This document shows positions 23,266-34,941 of a stretch of 64,000 nucleotides of DNA, piece after piece. Each line of letters begins with the position of its first letter. Position 1 is the first letter of the stretch. This DNA comes from Symsagittifera roscoffensis. Its lineage: Eukaryota > Xenacoelomorpha > Acoela > Convolutidae. The notes under the pieces are model-generated. The model saw nothing but the letters and a program-made list of their open reading frames with translations. It was not told the DNA's origin and did not search any database. The stretch is from the NCBI RefSeq assembly GCF_963678635.1, contig NC_087067.1, positions 21,448,596 through 21,512,595 of the forward strand. Reading direction: 5' to 3'. The position numbers and the translations under genes were made by a program.

Positions 23266-24640
23266 GTCGAGTAAATTCTTTATATATGAAGTTTACCAAA
23301 TTTAGGCTAAGATTTCTTTGATTTTATTAAAAGTAAAATCAATTTTTTAAGCTTCGTTTGTCGCTTCCCTGGCAAAAAAAACTCTAGAAAATAAAGAAAA
23401 GTTTTAGTGCGAAAATTTTAAAAAAATGTAAGCTTTTTTTCAATTTTTTTTTCAAGATAACTGTAGTTGTTTATGCCTAATTCACAAAAAATCTACGCGT
23501 TTTTGTTTTATCATCACAGGACGTACAAGAAAAAAAACACTACAAAAAAGACACCAAAAAGATTTCTGAGAATGCGGTCGAAATATTTCGTGTAACTTGC
23601 ACAGCAACCGTCTATCCTTGTTAACACTTAAATTACGTTTCTTTCAGTCCATTCGTTCCATTATTTTATAATATTTAATGTTTCGAGTCTATGTTCTGCA
23701 GTTTAACTAAAGTTAACAAGTATGAACAAAAACTTTGGTCTTTGAGTTTAGGTTGTCAGTGTTAAGCTTAAGTTTCAAAATTCATTTTCAAATTATAGTT
23801 GTAAGCTTCAAGCTTCAGTTCAAAAACATAACTTGAAAATCAACTATAAAAACCAAATCTTTTATAATGAGGTTTAAGTTTTTTCATTGCCAGGTTAGTC
23901 ACGGCGTCTTGAGCACCCTGTTCATTTTTGAGGTTTTAGTTTAAATTTTTAAATTTTAAAAGTTTAGTTTTGATGTCCAGCCTGAAATTCAAGCCTAAAA
24001 AACTGGCCCAAGCACTACGAAAATCTGATGTAATAATTTAGGTTTTCGGCTTCAAAGTTTTTTTAGATTCTATAGGTTTGATGTTTCAAAGACAAGCCTC
24101 ATGTTTTGGACTACAAAGATAATGTTTCACGCTTAAAAATCAAGGCAACTTTTGATATTTCCATTTTAAGTTTGAAAAATACATTTAAGGCTACAGAAGT
24201 CAAAGCTTTCAAGTTTGAATCTGAATTTGTAGGATTTAGAGTTCCAAACTAAAACTGCTATATCAAACATGATCAAACTTAATTTAAAATTTTTTCGCAA
24301 TAGAAAGATATTTTACCCCTGAGTTCAAAACTTAAAATATATTGTCTGCGGTTGGAGTTTTCTTTGAATGTCGTCGGTTGCAGTGCAAGTAGCACCAAAA
24401 CTGTTGCCCGCATTCACAAAAAATATTTAAAAGAAATTTTTTTAAAAAAAAGTGTTGTTTTTTTTGCGCGTGAAGACATAAGAAAACTATACATTTGCGT
24501 GGAAGTATAGTCATGCAGGCATAACCGACAACAGTTATTTTGAAAAAAAAATTATTCACACTAAATGAATAAAAATAATTTTAATAAAAGCTTACCCGAT
24601 TGAAACTAGATTCAAAAAACTTCATTCAAATATATTCATT
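23266..24640. other. unassigned DNA with diffuse AAGTTT/AAGCTT repetition
   Basis: From about 23690 to 24260 the text is dominated by short TTTAAGTTT, AAGCTT and TTCAAG words with no fixed period. A phrase GTTTTGATGTC near 23970 also occurs near 58432 in a similar context, so part of this may be an old dispersed repeat. Confidence 0.3.
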
Positions 24641-24654
24641 CTCGATAGGGCAAA

Positions 24655-25015
24655 ATATTGTGGAAAATTTCAGGGTCGTTCGAATCACGACTGAATTCAT
24701 GTTATTATTATATTTCACTTGACCCATTCTACTAATTTTTTAGCACTTAATTTTGCCTGAGAGACATAGAAAGAAAACAGAAACAAATCACACTCGAAAA
24801 CGAGGTCTATGCCAAATTTCAACGGTCCGTAATTCTTAACTGTTCAGAATTAATTCTATATTTTCATTCCAATAAAGTTATTTCCAGGAAAATTAATTCC
24901 TACTGTTGTGATTAAGCACCCAGCTGAGCAAAACGGAGCGATTGTTCGCTACTTGCTTTCAGCCGTGATTCAAACGACCATGAAAAATTCCACAATAATT
25001 TGCCATAAAAACTCA
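24655..25015. repeat. imperfect inverted repeat, foldback-like
   Basis: About 45 bp at 24655-24705 (TATTGTGGAA and GGTCGTTCGAATCACG) reappear inverted at 24963-25012 at roughly 85 percent identity. A third partial copy (GTTCGAATCACGACT) lies at 63730-63745. Probably the ends of a small non-autonomous element. Confidence 0.5.
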
Positions 25016-25332
25016 TTAAACACTGTTTCAGATATTATTTGTTTCAGTTTTTGTTTATGTTGGGTCAAATGGTTTGTCTTAAAGTGGTAGAGGTAAAATG
25101 AATGGCTTCCAATGAGCCATTAGACACTATTTGACGTCTTTAGAATTGTTTCGAGAATCGAATATCAAATCTTGATAGTTTTACTTCGTTAGTCTGGGTA
25201 GTAGTTTATGGTTGGAGTTTGAATTGACACCATTGGGCAGTTAGACACAAATTAAGAAAAAAGGTATAATTTAAGGAAAAATAATCAAACTTCAAATTGA
25301 TTCAAGGAAAGCCCTCTATTCATGACATGAAT

Positions 25333-25470
25333 TGTCTCACATTAATTATAGAAAAATGCGGTAAAATCTTTTAATAATAGCATGATTTGTTCCGATTTAA
25401 TGAGTAATAAATTTGACTTTAACAAAGTGACTTTTAAGACATGTTCATCAAATTGTCTTGAATATTTGGC
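25333..25470 (+). mobile_element. truncated BEL/Pao LTR start
   Basis: Begins TGTCTCACATTAATTATAG and matches the LTR start at 26717. It diverges after about 130 bp where element-internal sequence is joined on, so the 5' LTR is internally deleted. Confidence 0.65.
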
Positions 25471-25575
25471 GAACAAAATTGAAAAAGATATCGAAGTCTA
25501 CAGTAGGTCAACAGGGACAACTCAGCCCCCCTCAACTTCAAGGCGTAGCCCAGGACACAACCAGCGGTTCTACCT

Positions 25576-25918
25576 CAAGTGCCATAGTCAGAGCCCAAGT
25601 ACCGGTCTACCAAGTACCATAGTCAGAGCCCATGTGCCGGTCTACCAAAAGTGCCATAGTCAGAGCCCAAGAGCCGATCTACCAAAAGTGCCATAGTCAG
25701 AGCCCAAGTGCCGGTCTACCAAAAGTGCCATAGTCAGAGCCCAAGTACCGGTCTACCAAGTGCCATAGTCAGAGCCCAAGTGCCGGTCTACCAAGAAACA
25801 TAGTCAGAGCCCAAGTGCCGGTCTACCAAAAGTGCCATAGTCAGAGCCCAAGTGCCGGTCTACCAAAAGTGCCATAGTCAGAGACCAAGTGCCGGTCTAC
25901 CAAATGCCGGTCTACCTC
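25576..25918 (+). repeat. nine-unit ~36-bp minisatellite, copy 1
   Basis: Nine tandem units of 34-38 bp built on CATAGTCAGAGCCCAAGTGC and CCGGTCTACCAA. Because unit lengths vary, no single reading frame is kept; the frame entering from 25382 stops at 25696. It lies between the LTR start and the BEL Pol remnant. Confidence 0.95.
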
Positions 25919-26487
25919 AAGTTTTTTCACATCCATTTTGTGCTTATGCTTGAAAAATATAGTCAATCTACAAAACTTCTAGACCAAAAACTGAAAAAAA
26001 ACAGGCCTGATTAAATTTTTCAGTAAATCTCCCCCTCAATCAAAAATCATTGTGCTTGTGCTCGTCAGCCAAAACCCAAACTGTGCTAGATCTTATTAAT
26101 TGTGCTAAGTTTTTTTTGTGCAGTCTTTATTAGCAAAAACTTAAGAAATCCACAACCCTAGATATGTAATGCTAGTCTTCAATTGGTCAATTTAATTTTA
26201 ATCCTCGGAGTATTAAGGTAGTACCTGAACACACACCGAAAAAAAACGTTCCCACTTATACAAAAAAAAACTACTGATAGCAAAAACCCGATAGCGAAAA
26301 ATTTCTAGCCCAAAACTAGCTGCTGCAAATTTTCAAAAGCCCATTTTTTCCGAAACGTTTTCTTTAAACCCATAACTACAAAAGGTTTTACTAGCCACAT
26401 CTACAAAAACTTTCTACAAAAAATTTGAAAGTCTCAAAATTTTTTTACTCATTTGAACTTTTAAAAAACCGTTGAAAAAAGTGTCAC

Positions 26488-26706
26488 CGCTTAGTCCTTA
26501 ACAATAATTTAAAAGAATCACTCGAAAAAGATGACCTCGTGTGGATACTTGAGGACTTCACACCACGAGGCATCTGGCCACTGGGTCGAGTGTTAGAAGT
26601 TTTTACCGGCTCGGATGGAATCGCGCGCGCGTGTAAACTGAAAACAGCCCTAGGTATTTTAACGAGACCAGCGGTGAAACTTGCCCTCGTATCCTTAAAC
26701 ATTAAT
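26488..26706 (+). pseudogene. pol: BEL/Pao Pol C-terminus (DUF5641-like), copy 1
   Basis: About 73 codons with the signature of the domain that ends BEL/Pao polyproteins just after integrase: an acidic DDLVW entry, a TPRG-WPLGRVLEVF core, a GSDG turn, then TRPAVKL and a hydrophobic end. Only this C-terminal piece survives; protease, RT, RNase H and the integrase core are absent from the cassette. It stops almost exactly where the LTR begins (26717), as expected for the end of Pol in a BEL element. Family assignment rests on motif recognition. Confidence 0.75.
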
Positions 26707-26716
26707 TATAGAAAAA

Positions 26717-27374
26717 TGTCTCACATTATCTATAGAAAAATGGGGTAAAATTTTTAAAATAATAGCATGATTTGTTCCGATTTAATGAGTAAAAAATTTG
26801 ACTTCAACAAAATGACTTTTAAGACATGTTCATCAAATTGTCTTGAATACCCTCGAAACCTGAAAAAATAAGAATGAAAACTTAAGTTTGCTGTTTTAAA
26901 AATGAACTCTTTTAAATGAATGAAATAAAATCATTATTTTGAAACAAATAAAATCATTTACCAAATAATTGTTAATAAGTAGTAGAGATTAGATACTCTT
27001 TTTTAGTAAAAAAAAATTTCTCGAAAAAATTAAATGAAGTAATAAGTAAGTACCGATGAGAACTATTAGTGAAAAACTACTTAAAACGCTTCGAAAATTA
27101 TAATCTTATTTTTTCAATCTTTATTAAGATATCCTTATTCATCGTAAGGTTTTCTGCCGGACTGTACTTTTTTTCAGTGATAGAAGTTTTAAAACTAACT
27201 CATGAAGGTCAGACTATTTGAGACGTGAAATTTCCAAATCTAAATTATCTGAGCTCAGTCAGTTTAGTTTTGAAGTTCAACCAGTTCTAAACTAGTATTT
27301 ATAAAACAACTCTATTATTGATAATTTATCACTATAAAGTACTGCTAACTAACCAATCATATTTCATCTCTAAC
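26717..27374 (+). mobile_element. BEL/Pao LTR, 3' truncated
   Basis: Begins TGTCTCACATTATCTATAG directly after the Pol remnant and runs to CATCTCTAAC, where the tandem duplication junction cuts it. The equivalent in the second unit continues for ~350 bp more. Confidence 0.7.
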
Positions 27375-27638
27375 TCTTTCATAACTAACATATATCATCT
27401 CACATTAATTATAGAAAAATGCGGTAAAATCTTTTAATAATAGCATGATTTGTTCCGATTTAATGAGTAATAAATTTGACTTCAACAAAGTGACTTTTAA
27501 GACATGATCATCAAATTTCTTGAATATTTGGCGACCAAAATTGAAAAAGATATCGAAGTCTACAGTAGGTCAACAGGGACAACTCAGCCCCCCTCAACTT
27601 CAAGGTGCGGCCCAGGACACAACCAGCGGTTCTACCTC

Positions 27639-27981
27639 AAGTGCCATAGTCAGAGCCCAAGTGCCGGTCTACCAAGTACCATAGTCAGAGCCCATGTGCC
27701 GGTCTACCAAAAGTGCCATAGTCAGAGCCCAAGAGCCGATCTACCAAAAGTGCCATAGTCAGAGCCCAAGTGCCGGTCTACCAAAAGTGCCATAGTCAGA
27801 GCCCAAGTACCGGTCTACCAAGTGCCATAGTCAGAGCCCAAGTGCCGGTCTACCAAGTACCATAGTCAGAGCCCAAGTGCCGGTCTACCAAAAGTGCCAT
27901 AGTCAGAGCCCAAGTGCCGGTCTACCAAAAGTGCCATAGGCAGAGAACAAGTGCCGGTCTACCAAATGCCGGTCTACCTCA
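27639..27981 (+). repeat. nine-unit ~36-bp minisatellite, copy 2
   Basis: The unit order and most unit-specific variants (for example the AAGAGCCGATC unit) match copy 1, so the array was copied whole and not re-expanded. Confidence 0.95.
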
Positions 27982-28549
27982 AGTTTTTTCACATCCATTT
28001 TGTGCTTATGCTTGAAAACTATAATCAATCTACAAAACTTCTAGACCAAAAACTGAAAAAAAACAGACCTGATTAAATTTTTCAGTAAATCTCCCCCTCA
28101 ATCAAAAATCATTGTGCTTGTGCTCGTCAGCCAAAACCCAGTCTGTGCTAGATCTTATTAATTGTGCTAAGTTTTTTTTGTGCAGTCTTTATTAGCAAAA
28201 ACTTAAGAAATCCACAACCCTAGATATGTAATGCTAGTCTTCAATTGGTCAATTTAATTTTAATCCTCGGAGTATTAAGGTAGTACCTGAACACACACCG
28301 AAAAAAACGTTCCAACTTACACAAAAAAAACTACTGATAGCCAAAATCCGATAGCCAAAACTTTCTAGCCCAAAACTAGCTGCTGCAAATTTTCAAGAGC
28401 CCATTTTTTCCGAAACGTTTACTTTAAACCCATAACTACAAAAGGTTTTACTAGCCACATCTACAAAAACTTTCTACAAAAATTTTGAAAGTCTCAAAAT
28501 TTTTTTTACTCATTTGAACTTTTAAAAAAACCGTTGAAAAAAGTGTCAC

Positions 28550-28768
28550 CGCTTAGTCCTTAACAATAATTTAAATGAATCACTCGAAAAAAATGACCTC
28601 GTGTGGATACTTGAGGACTTCACACCACGAGGCATCTGGCCACTGGGTCGAGTGTTAGAAGTTTTTACCGGCTCGGATGGCATCGCGCGCTCGTGTAAAC
28701 TGAAAACAGCCCTAGATATTTTAACGAGACCAGCGGTGAAACTTGCCCTCGTATCCTTAAACATTAAT
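28550..28768 (+). pseudogene. pol: BEL/Pao Pol C-terminus (DUF5641-like), copy 2
   Basis: Same remnant as at 26488-26706 with a few substitutions (among them Asp to Asn near the start and Ala to Ser in the GSDG-IAR region). The same LPLGRV-type core, written here as WPLGRVLEVF, and the TRPAVKL end are present. It is non-functional on its own. Confidence 0.75.
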
Positions 28769-28777
28769 TATAGAAAA

Positions 28778-29790
28778 ATGTCTCACATTATCTATAGAAA
28801 AATGGGGTAAAATTTTTAAAATAATAGCATGATTTGTTCCGATTTAATGAGTAAAAAATTTGACTTCAACAAAATGACTTTTAAGACATGTTCATCAAAT
28901 TGTCTTGAATACCCTCGAAACCTGAAAAAATAAGAATGAAAACTTAAGTTTGCTGTTTTAAAAATGAACTCTTTTAAATGAATGAAATAAAATCATTATT
29001 TTGAAACAAATAAAATCATTTACCAAATAATTGTTAATATGTAGTAGAGATTAGATACTCTTTTTTAGTAAAAAAAATTTCTTGAAAAATTAAATGAAGT
29101 AATAAGTAAGTACCGATGAGAACTATTAGTGAAAAACTACTTAAAACGCTTCGAAAATGATAATCTTATTTTTTCAATCTTTATTAAGATATCCTTATTC
29201 ATCGTAAGGTTTTCTGCCGGACTGTACTTTTTTTCAGTGATAGAAGTTTTAAAACTAACTCATGAAGGTCTGACTATTTGAGACGCGAAATTTCCAAATC
29301 TAAATTATCTGAGCTCAGTCGGTTTAGTTTTGAAGTTCAACCAGTTCTAAACTATTATTTATAAAACAACTCTATTACTGATAATTTATCACTATAAAGT
29401 ATTGCTAACTAACCGATCATATTTCATCTCTAACATTGACACCTATTTGAAAAAGCTGAAACTACTTGTAGTCTTAGCACCAGAACAAATTGAAAAAAAA
29501 ACTTTGAATACAGTTGTTCTCCTTCTGGATAAACTCCAAGAACTAACTTGCATAGACCAGCATACACTAGATCTTTCGAGACCAGGAGATATAAGAGTAA
29601 GATAAAGATTGGTATTAGACTAAGTAGTTGCAGGAATCTATCCGGCCGAAAATAAGATAGCGTAACGAGCAGACGGCGTACCTCATCTGAAATTACTATA
29701 TGATTATAACCAGTAGGTCATAACTCAGAACGTCTTTTTCGAGCTTCGCTGGTCTGTCGGATAGTTTAATAGAAATGATCCTACGTCTCA
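28778..29790 (+). mobile_element. BEL/Pao LTR, longest copy
   Basis: Starts TGTCTCACATTATC and continues about 1 kb through the block shared with 42671-43110 and 21440-21625. The 3' limit is set by loss of similarity after a GTCTGTCGGATAG block (about 29755-29790), so the exact end is uncertain. An open frame inside it (29402-29605) is broken in the 42.7-kb copy and is not taken as a gene. Confidence 0.6.
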
Positions 29791-30213
29791 ATAAGTTTGC
29801 GCCAAATTTTCAAACAATACCAGAAATACCAGGTATTGAAAGAAGACCAAGATCGTAGCGTGAAAAACGACCAGGAAAGTGATCACTCTGCTACATGATA
29901 GTACTAAGGAAACAAAATTTTTTGTATTTAGAGTACTTAATGCAGTAAATTTAAATTTTCATTTACTGACATGAAAATATTTTGAAGAAAAAATTCTTCA
30001 ACAACTTTACTGGTGCTAAACCTACTATCTATACAAAAACAAATGATAAAAGGAGCACAAGCCATTTCATTTAACTTTTGAATAAAAAAACTCATTGAGT
30101 AAAAAATACAAAATTTAGTTAGATTTAAAAATTATTGTTAGTTTTATTTTTATAAATTAATATATACGATTTTCCTCATCCCAGCTTGATCACCTAAAAC
30201 AAAAGCAAACCTA
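29791..30213. other. unassigned AT-rich DNA between BEL LTR and gypsy-1
   Basis: Could be BEL leader sequence or genomic filler. Nothing recognised. Confidence 0.4.
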
Positions 30214-30334
30214 GGTAAGGTCGGAACTAGAAAGCACAGATCTTCGAGAAAAAATTGATATTCTGGGGGAAACAACGAAGGAACCTAGGAAACAGGGACT
30301 AAAGCTAAATGTTATATCGGGTAAAATCTTTGGC

Positions 30335-31135
30335 ATGACGAAAGAAGCAACGAAGATAATGTCCATTATTTCGGTCGCAGGACACCAGGTGTCCAAGAAC
30401 TTGAGTGAACCGTCCGAGATCACGCTGGTACACCCGGACATTTATGCGGACTACCTGAGAGAGAAGGATCTCAAGTTGGACTCCAGGGCATTGCGAGCGC
30501 TGCTCACGACAGGAGGTCCGAAACTAATGAAAGTAGATGGAAATTACATCAAAGTCTATGGCCCATATCCGATCCTGATGAATGTGGACGGCATTAACAT
30601 CTACACGAAGGCTCACGTGACTGATGCAAGTGACCAAGTAGACCCTATATACATTGGTCGAGAAGAGCTTAAGGTGCGACGAATCGGACATAACTCCATG
30701 CTTGAACAGGATGCAGCTCACATAGGTTGCGAAGCCGATCTTGCAGCACATGTGCTGGATGTGCAGGGCAGACAATTTTCAGTAAAAGGACTGTTAGACA
30801 CGGGAGCAGTGGTCAGCGTCATGCCAGTCAGCACCTGGGCTGATATGGACTTCGACAGGTCGGATCTGATACCCACCAATATCAGACTGGCAGCTGCCAA
30901 TCAAGGAGCAATCTATGTGACAGGACGGACCACGATCATATCAATGCAGCTTGGAGGAAGACATCTTTGGATGAGCTTCCTGGTGGTGGAAAGTTTGGAC
31001 GAATCCGATCAATTCATCCTGGGGAGGGACTTCGTACGCAACTTTGATGTCACGATCGAACTCAACGATGGGTCGATCAGGATCAAACACTCTAGGAGGA
31101 AGTATGAAAAGAAACCTCTTTTAATAAGATCTTAA
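30335..31135 (+). pseudogene. pol: gypsy-1 A gag end and aspartic protease
   Basis: 266 codons. The first ~95 continue the Gag/linker. The retropepsin active site LLDTGAVVSVMP lies at about residues 155-166, followed by a flap-like GAIYVTGRT stretch and the ILGRDF motif near residue 234 that closes gypsy proteases. It would process the polyprotein. The frame ends in TAA at the same place as in copy B, cutting protease from any downstream Pol. Confidence 0.85.
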
Positions 31136-31189
31136 TGAACCAGGCAGAGGTGCGGATTTTCCTGGATCAAAAAGTTAGATTGAAGCCAA

Positions 31190-31527
31190 ACCAAACCAAG
31201 CCGTGGAGAATCGTGCTCTTGCCTGGCTGAAAACCTATTTGATGGACCAAAGTTATATTGGTCGTTGGATCGTGCGCCTGAATGGATACCGCATGATCGT
31301 AGAGCACCGTACCCGTGACAAGCACAAAATGCTGATAGCCTCAGTAAAAATACAGAATTCTATGAGCGACTAGAAGATAAGCAGGCTAAGCAAGCAGAAA
31401 TCAAAGACGGAATTTCTTTCCTAGATAAGGAGACCTACGATAAACTACCACTCACTAGGTGGCTGGACAGTCAGGGCACCCCATACCAGGACACCCTGAA
31501 CTTCCGGTGGAGACGGCCGCTGAGATA
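31190..31527 (+). pseudogene. pol: gypsy-1 A RNase H C-terminal fragment
   Basis: Encodes the tail of the Ty3/gypsy RNase H: an NRALAWLKTY stretch, an EHR-TRDK region and LS at the ADSLS-equivalent. A one-base deletion near 31325 breaks the frame relative to copy B. The whole RT fingers/palm and the first half of RNase H are missing upstream, and the deletion junction is identical in copy B. Confidence 0.75.
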
Positions 31528-31630
31528 AAGGTTTTGGCCAGGGGTGAGCCTGTCCCGCTAGATCTGCTAGTCCGATCCAATCTGGTACAACAAGAGCTTA
31601 CTAGGCTGTATAGCCCTGCTAAATAGGACA

Positions 31631-32542
31631 GTGAACGTGGCGTCGGACGTCATGGAGAAGCTCCGTGACTTGCTAGATAGAGAAGTGGATAGGCATGATC
31701 GTGAGTGGATGGAGACCATGCAGCGGTTGACCGTCACTGAGAGTACAGAGAAAAGGCCAGTGACCATACGCAGTCGAGAAGTTGAACGGGATTGCCGGTC
31801 GATAGTGAACCAGATGGTGAACTTAATGCCGAAAGTTGTCTTGTTGAGGACTTCGTTCACGGATCATCGGACATCGACCCATGTCCAAGCCACTGAAGAA
31901 GTCAGGGTCGAGTCAAAAACCAGCTTTACGAGAAAGGTACATTTCACCGATGCAAGGGAAGAATATGAGCCGAGCTCGGATTTTTCATCCGGCGACAAGA
32001 CACTGTCCGGGGAGTCAGGCACTTTCGAGCCGGGACAGGACGACTTGTCCGGGGAGAGAATGCTGGGACAACCGAGGGACAGAATGTTGTCCGGGGAGCC
32101 GGATTCAAAGCGATCGAGGGACAGGATTTTGTCCGGGGAGTCGAGAAACATCACAGACAGATTGGAACATAATGATGTGGAATCCATCGGCGCGAGTAAT
32201 GACTCGAGGCCTCAGTCCTGGGAGAACACATCGGAAACTACTTCCAATTCTGATGTTTCGGAGATTTCGATTCATTCCTTGTTGGTGGAATGGAAACAGC
32301 GTGGGTTGGACCGGGAAATGCATCAGGACCCAGGCATAGACAGGCATACCTCCGATGAGGAGGGCACTGTAGTGGATGATGCCGCAGATGAGCTCGAACT
32401 GATAGCAGTGTCTAAACGCCCAACCAGATTACTTCCACCCGGTACGGTCGTCCGTACCAACCTGGAATCATCTGTGCAGGAAGCAACACCTTTGAAGAAG
32501 ATATGGTGTGTCAAATTGATGGATAATGCGCATGCCCCGTAG
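31631..32542 (+). pseudogene. pol: gypsy-1 A RNase H-integrase spacer with LSGE repeats
   Basis: 303 codons, highly charged, linking RNase H to integrase. A central segment (about residues 120-165) repeats an LSGE motif five times in contexts such as DRMLSGE and DRILSGE, probably from a short internal tandem duplication. It ends at an in-frame TAG (32540-32542) shared with copy B; beyond this stop the frame continues directly into the integrase frame. No catalytic motif; function unknown. Confidence 0.65.
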
Positions 32543-32563
32543 ATAATAAGCGGACAATTAAAC

Positions 32564-33587
32564 GTGGTAAGGACGTATGTGAAAGCCAGATACCGGCTTT
32601 TGGATCTCTTAAGTGCTCAACGAATTGATAGAATGACGAGCAATCTGAAGAGATGGATCGAGAGCGGAGCACCTGACAGAGGAGATTTAGAGAAAGACAG
32701 CTATAAGATCTTGAAGCAATTTTATCTGAAGAGAAAAGATTTGTTGTACCTGAACAAAGACGGAATCGTAGCCTGTAAACGCAAGGAAGATGACAAAGTC
32801 CTTTACAAGTATAATTCAATAGTGTTAATAGAATTGCTCTTTCGTGAAATAGAAATGCTCTTTCGTTCACATGATCAGATGGGCCATCAAGGCGTGGACA
32901 AATTGTACAACAGGATACAGAAACGATTCGAATGGCCTGGTTTGAAGAAGGCTTGTGAAAATTGGATCTCTGCATGCTTGTCGTGTCAACAGGCGAAGGA
33001 CTCCAGGAAACTGAGGTTCCCCTGCAGTCAATAGAGTCATCGTTATTCAACGAAGTGGTGCAAATTGATCATCAGAAGATATGCATGACAGCCACATGAA
33101 AAGCTGAAAATGATTGATCATTTCACGAAATACGCAGAGACGGCACCCTGCATAACAGCGTCAGCGGAAGAAACGTGCGTTCACTTGATGAATATATGGA
33201 TAGCGAGACACGGCTGCCCCATCACATTCCAATCAGACAATAGCAAAGCATTCGTGGGTGATCTCACGAAGGAGTTAATGAAGAGGTTATCACCCACAAA
33301 CGAATGGCCTAGTTGAAAGGCAAAATCGCACGTTGGTATCCATGTTGAGAGTTTATTGCTCACGCTACATGGATGACTGGGATAGACACTTGCCGCAATA
33401 GATGGGCGCTTATAACAGCACAGAACATTCCACCACGGGAATAAGTCCGCATATGATGCTAACTGGTCACGAGAAAGCTCTTCCATTAACGTTCTTCTAC
33501 CCTGAGAACGAAGGAAAGAAGACAGCACCGCAAACGTACGTGCGTGATGTTATTAGAAGACAGCAGGACCTCAATGACTTACAATGA
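32564..33587 (+). pseudogene. int: gypsy-1 A integrase
   Basis: The zinc-binding H-x4-H (HDQMGH) and C-x2-C (CLSC) motifs are intact around residues 107-146. The catalytic core is broken: the frame stops at 33034, the region around 33090 is garbled compared with copy B, and a 30-bp block is missing near 33285, removing part of the HSTTYHP motif. The second catalytic Asp (QSDNSKAF) and the Glu motif (GLVERQNRT) remain recognisable in separate frames. A final open piece (33402-33587) carries the C-terminal part after a TAG shared with copy B. Confidence 0.8.
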
Positions 33588-33589
33588 GC

Positions 33590-34201
33590 AGAATTTTTCA
33601 AGAAATGTCACTGTCAGAACTAGAAACGCCTCATCACTTATAAGAAATTGAACGAACACAAATTTTACAATCACCTGCACTCACAGTATTACAAGCATTT
33701 TACGCAGGATATTTATTATCAGGCAACAGATCAAAGTTTATAGATTAAGAAGGAAATATATTATGGTAATACACATAAACAAAAAAAGTATCTCCATTAT
33801 ATGTAATTGAAGATAAAAGATGTTACAAAAGAATCCCTATATTCTACAAAAAAAAGTACATTTTGTTGACACTCTTTCTAGACGAACATGTTTTTGGGAT
33901 ACAGCCGTCCCATTTGAATCTGAAAATAGCCACAATGTTGTACACCTATATCAAGATGAAGGTAAACACTATCTTCTCACACCAAACCCTACACTTATGC
34001 CACCAATAAAGAATTTTCACAGAAAGTATCAGAGCTATTGCTAGAAACCCAATTATAGACTTACAATCAATAGGTATCAATAGGTACTTCAGATCTAATA
34101 TACAACATCTTATTCGGACAAAACAATTCCAAGAACTCGTCAAATAAATGTATACCATACAAAGACAATCCATTGATCAAAATTTAAGAAAACTTGCAGA
34201 A
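33590..34201 (+). pseudogene. gypsy-1 A third-frame fragment
   Basis: A/C-rich sequence following integrase, present also in copy B (38841-39451). It contains short open pieces, one of them longer here (33820-34044) because copy B has lost one A in a run. It is truncated at 34201, where gag of copy B begins. See 38841-41640. Confidence 0.5.
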
Positions 34202-34230
34202 GCCGGAAGCGGATACCCCCAAAGACCCGA

Positions 34231-34941
34231 TTGCCCACTGTGCCACAAGTCATATCAGTGCCAGATCTGAGTACAGTCTCCCAGGACACAACGATGTTTG
34301 CCTCGATGTTTGAGCCTCTGAATAGAACTCTCGAAACTTTCATCGCCAAACTCTCGAAGTCAACCGAGAGAGGGGAGATGTCAAGAAGGACACTCAAAAA
34401 GCCGAAGTCATACAAAGACGAGTCAGATGGCTGCATCGACACCTGGATAGAGGTGATGAAATTACTTTTTGAAGGAGCGAATCTCTCAAAGAAACAGGAA
34501 TGCAGCGCATTGATCAGCAACCTACAGAGTACCGCCCTAAGTTGTGTAATGGCGAAAAGGACTAATGAACGAGACAGCGCTCGCAAGATATTCGACATCT
34601 TGCTGAATCGTTTCGGCTCTGGTGTACAAGGGCATCAAGCTATGGTGAAGTTTGAAAAGAGGCGTCAAAGAGATGACGAATCCATAGACAAGTTTTTGGA
34701 CGACCTTGAATTACTCAGAAGGAGGAGCAATCCCGATGAGAGAATATCGGAGCGAAACTTGGCGATCGCCTCGAAGTTCATGGATGGAGTAAAACGTGAT
34801 GAGCTGAAAACCATGCTGGCCACACACTTCACCCTGTCGCTTGACCAGGTACCCACGCCCGATGATCTGCGTATGAAGTCGCGTGAGTACTTGCTCATAA
34901 AACCGAAGGCGCAAAACCGTTACAGCAATTATGGCAACTAA
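34231..34941 (+). pseudogene. gag: gypsy-1 B Gag (capsid part)
   Basis: 236 codons, open upstream into the tandem junction, so the true start is lost. Predominantly helical and charged, with the FEKRRQRDDESIDKF region typical of the Ty3/gypsy capsid C-terminal half (retrotrans_gag-like). The TAA at 34939-34941 separates it from its zinc knuckles. Capsid assembly is the expected role in an intact relative. Confidence 0.75.

Larger units (their letters stand above)
25335..27374 (+). repeat. BEL cassette, tandem duplication unit 1
   Basis: About 2.04 kb: truncated LTR start, minisatellite, Pol C-terminus and LTR. It is repeated at 27398-29434 with only scattered differences (offset 2062-2063). 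A 23-bp filler separates the units. Confidence 0.9.
27398..29434 (+). repeat. BEL cassette, tandem duplication unit 2
   Basis: Second copy of 25335-27374, with the same internal deletion, the same nine-unit minisatellite and the same Pol remnant. Confidence 0.9.
30214..34201 (+). mobile_element. gypsy-1 copy A (5' truncated Ty3/gypsy)
   Basis: Order: end of gag, protease, RNase H tail, RNase H-integrase spacer, integrase, start of the third frame. It matches 35445-39451 of copy B a few percent diverged and starts abruptly in gag at a GGTAAGGTCGG block. It runs straight into the gag of copy B at 34201/34202 with no LTR between them. The RT core is missing. Confidence 0.85.

Noticed and set aside
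25576-27981. CRISPR-like arrays of ~36-bp repeats
   Set aside because: Units are contiguous with no unique spacers, vary by whole-unit substitutions, and lie inside a eukaryotic retrotransposon.
29402-29605. 67-codon frame in the BEL LTR
   Set aside because: The corresponding stretch at 42.7-42.9 kb is broken by stops, so it is not conserved as coding.
33815-34201. Interpretation of 33821-34197 as a gypsy-1 LTR (TG...CA ends, equivalent in copy B)
   Set aside because: Protein-like frames run through it and apparently past the putative 3' end in copy B, and the following sequence is not a primer-binding site. A tandem junction inside the third frame fits better.
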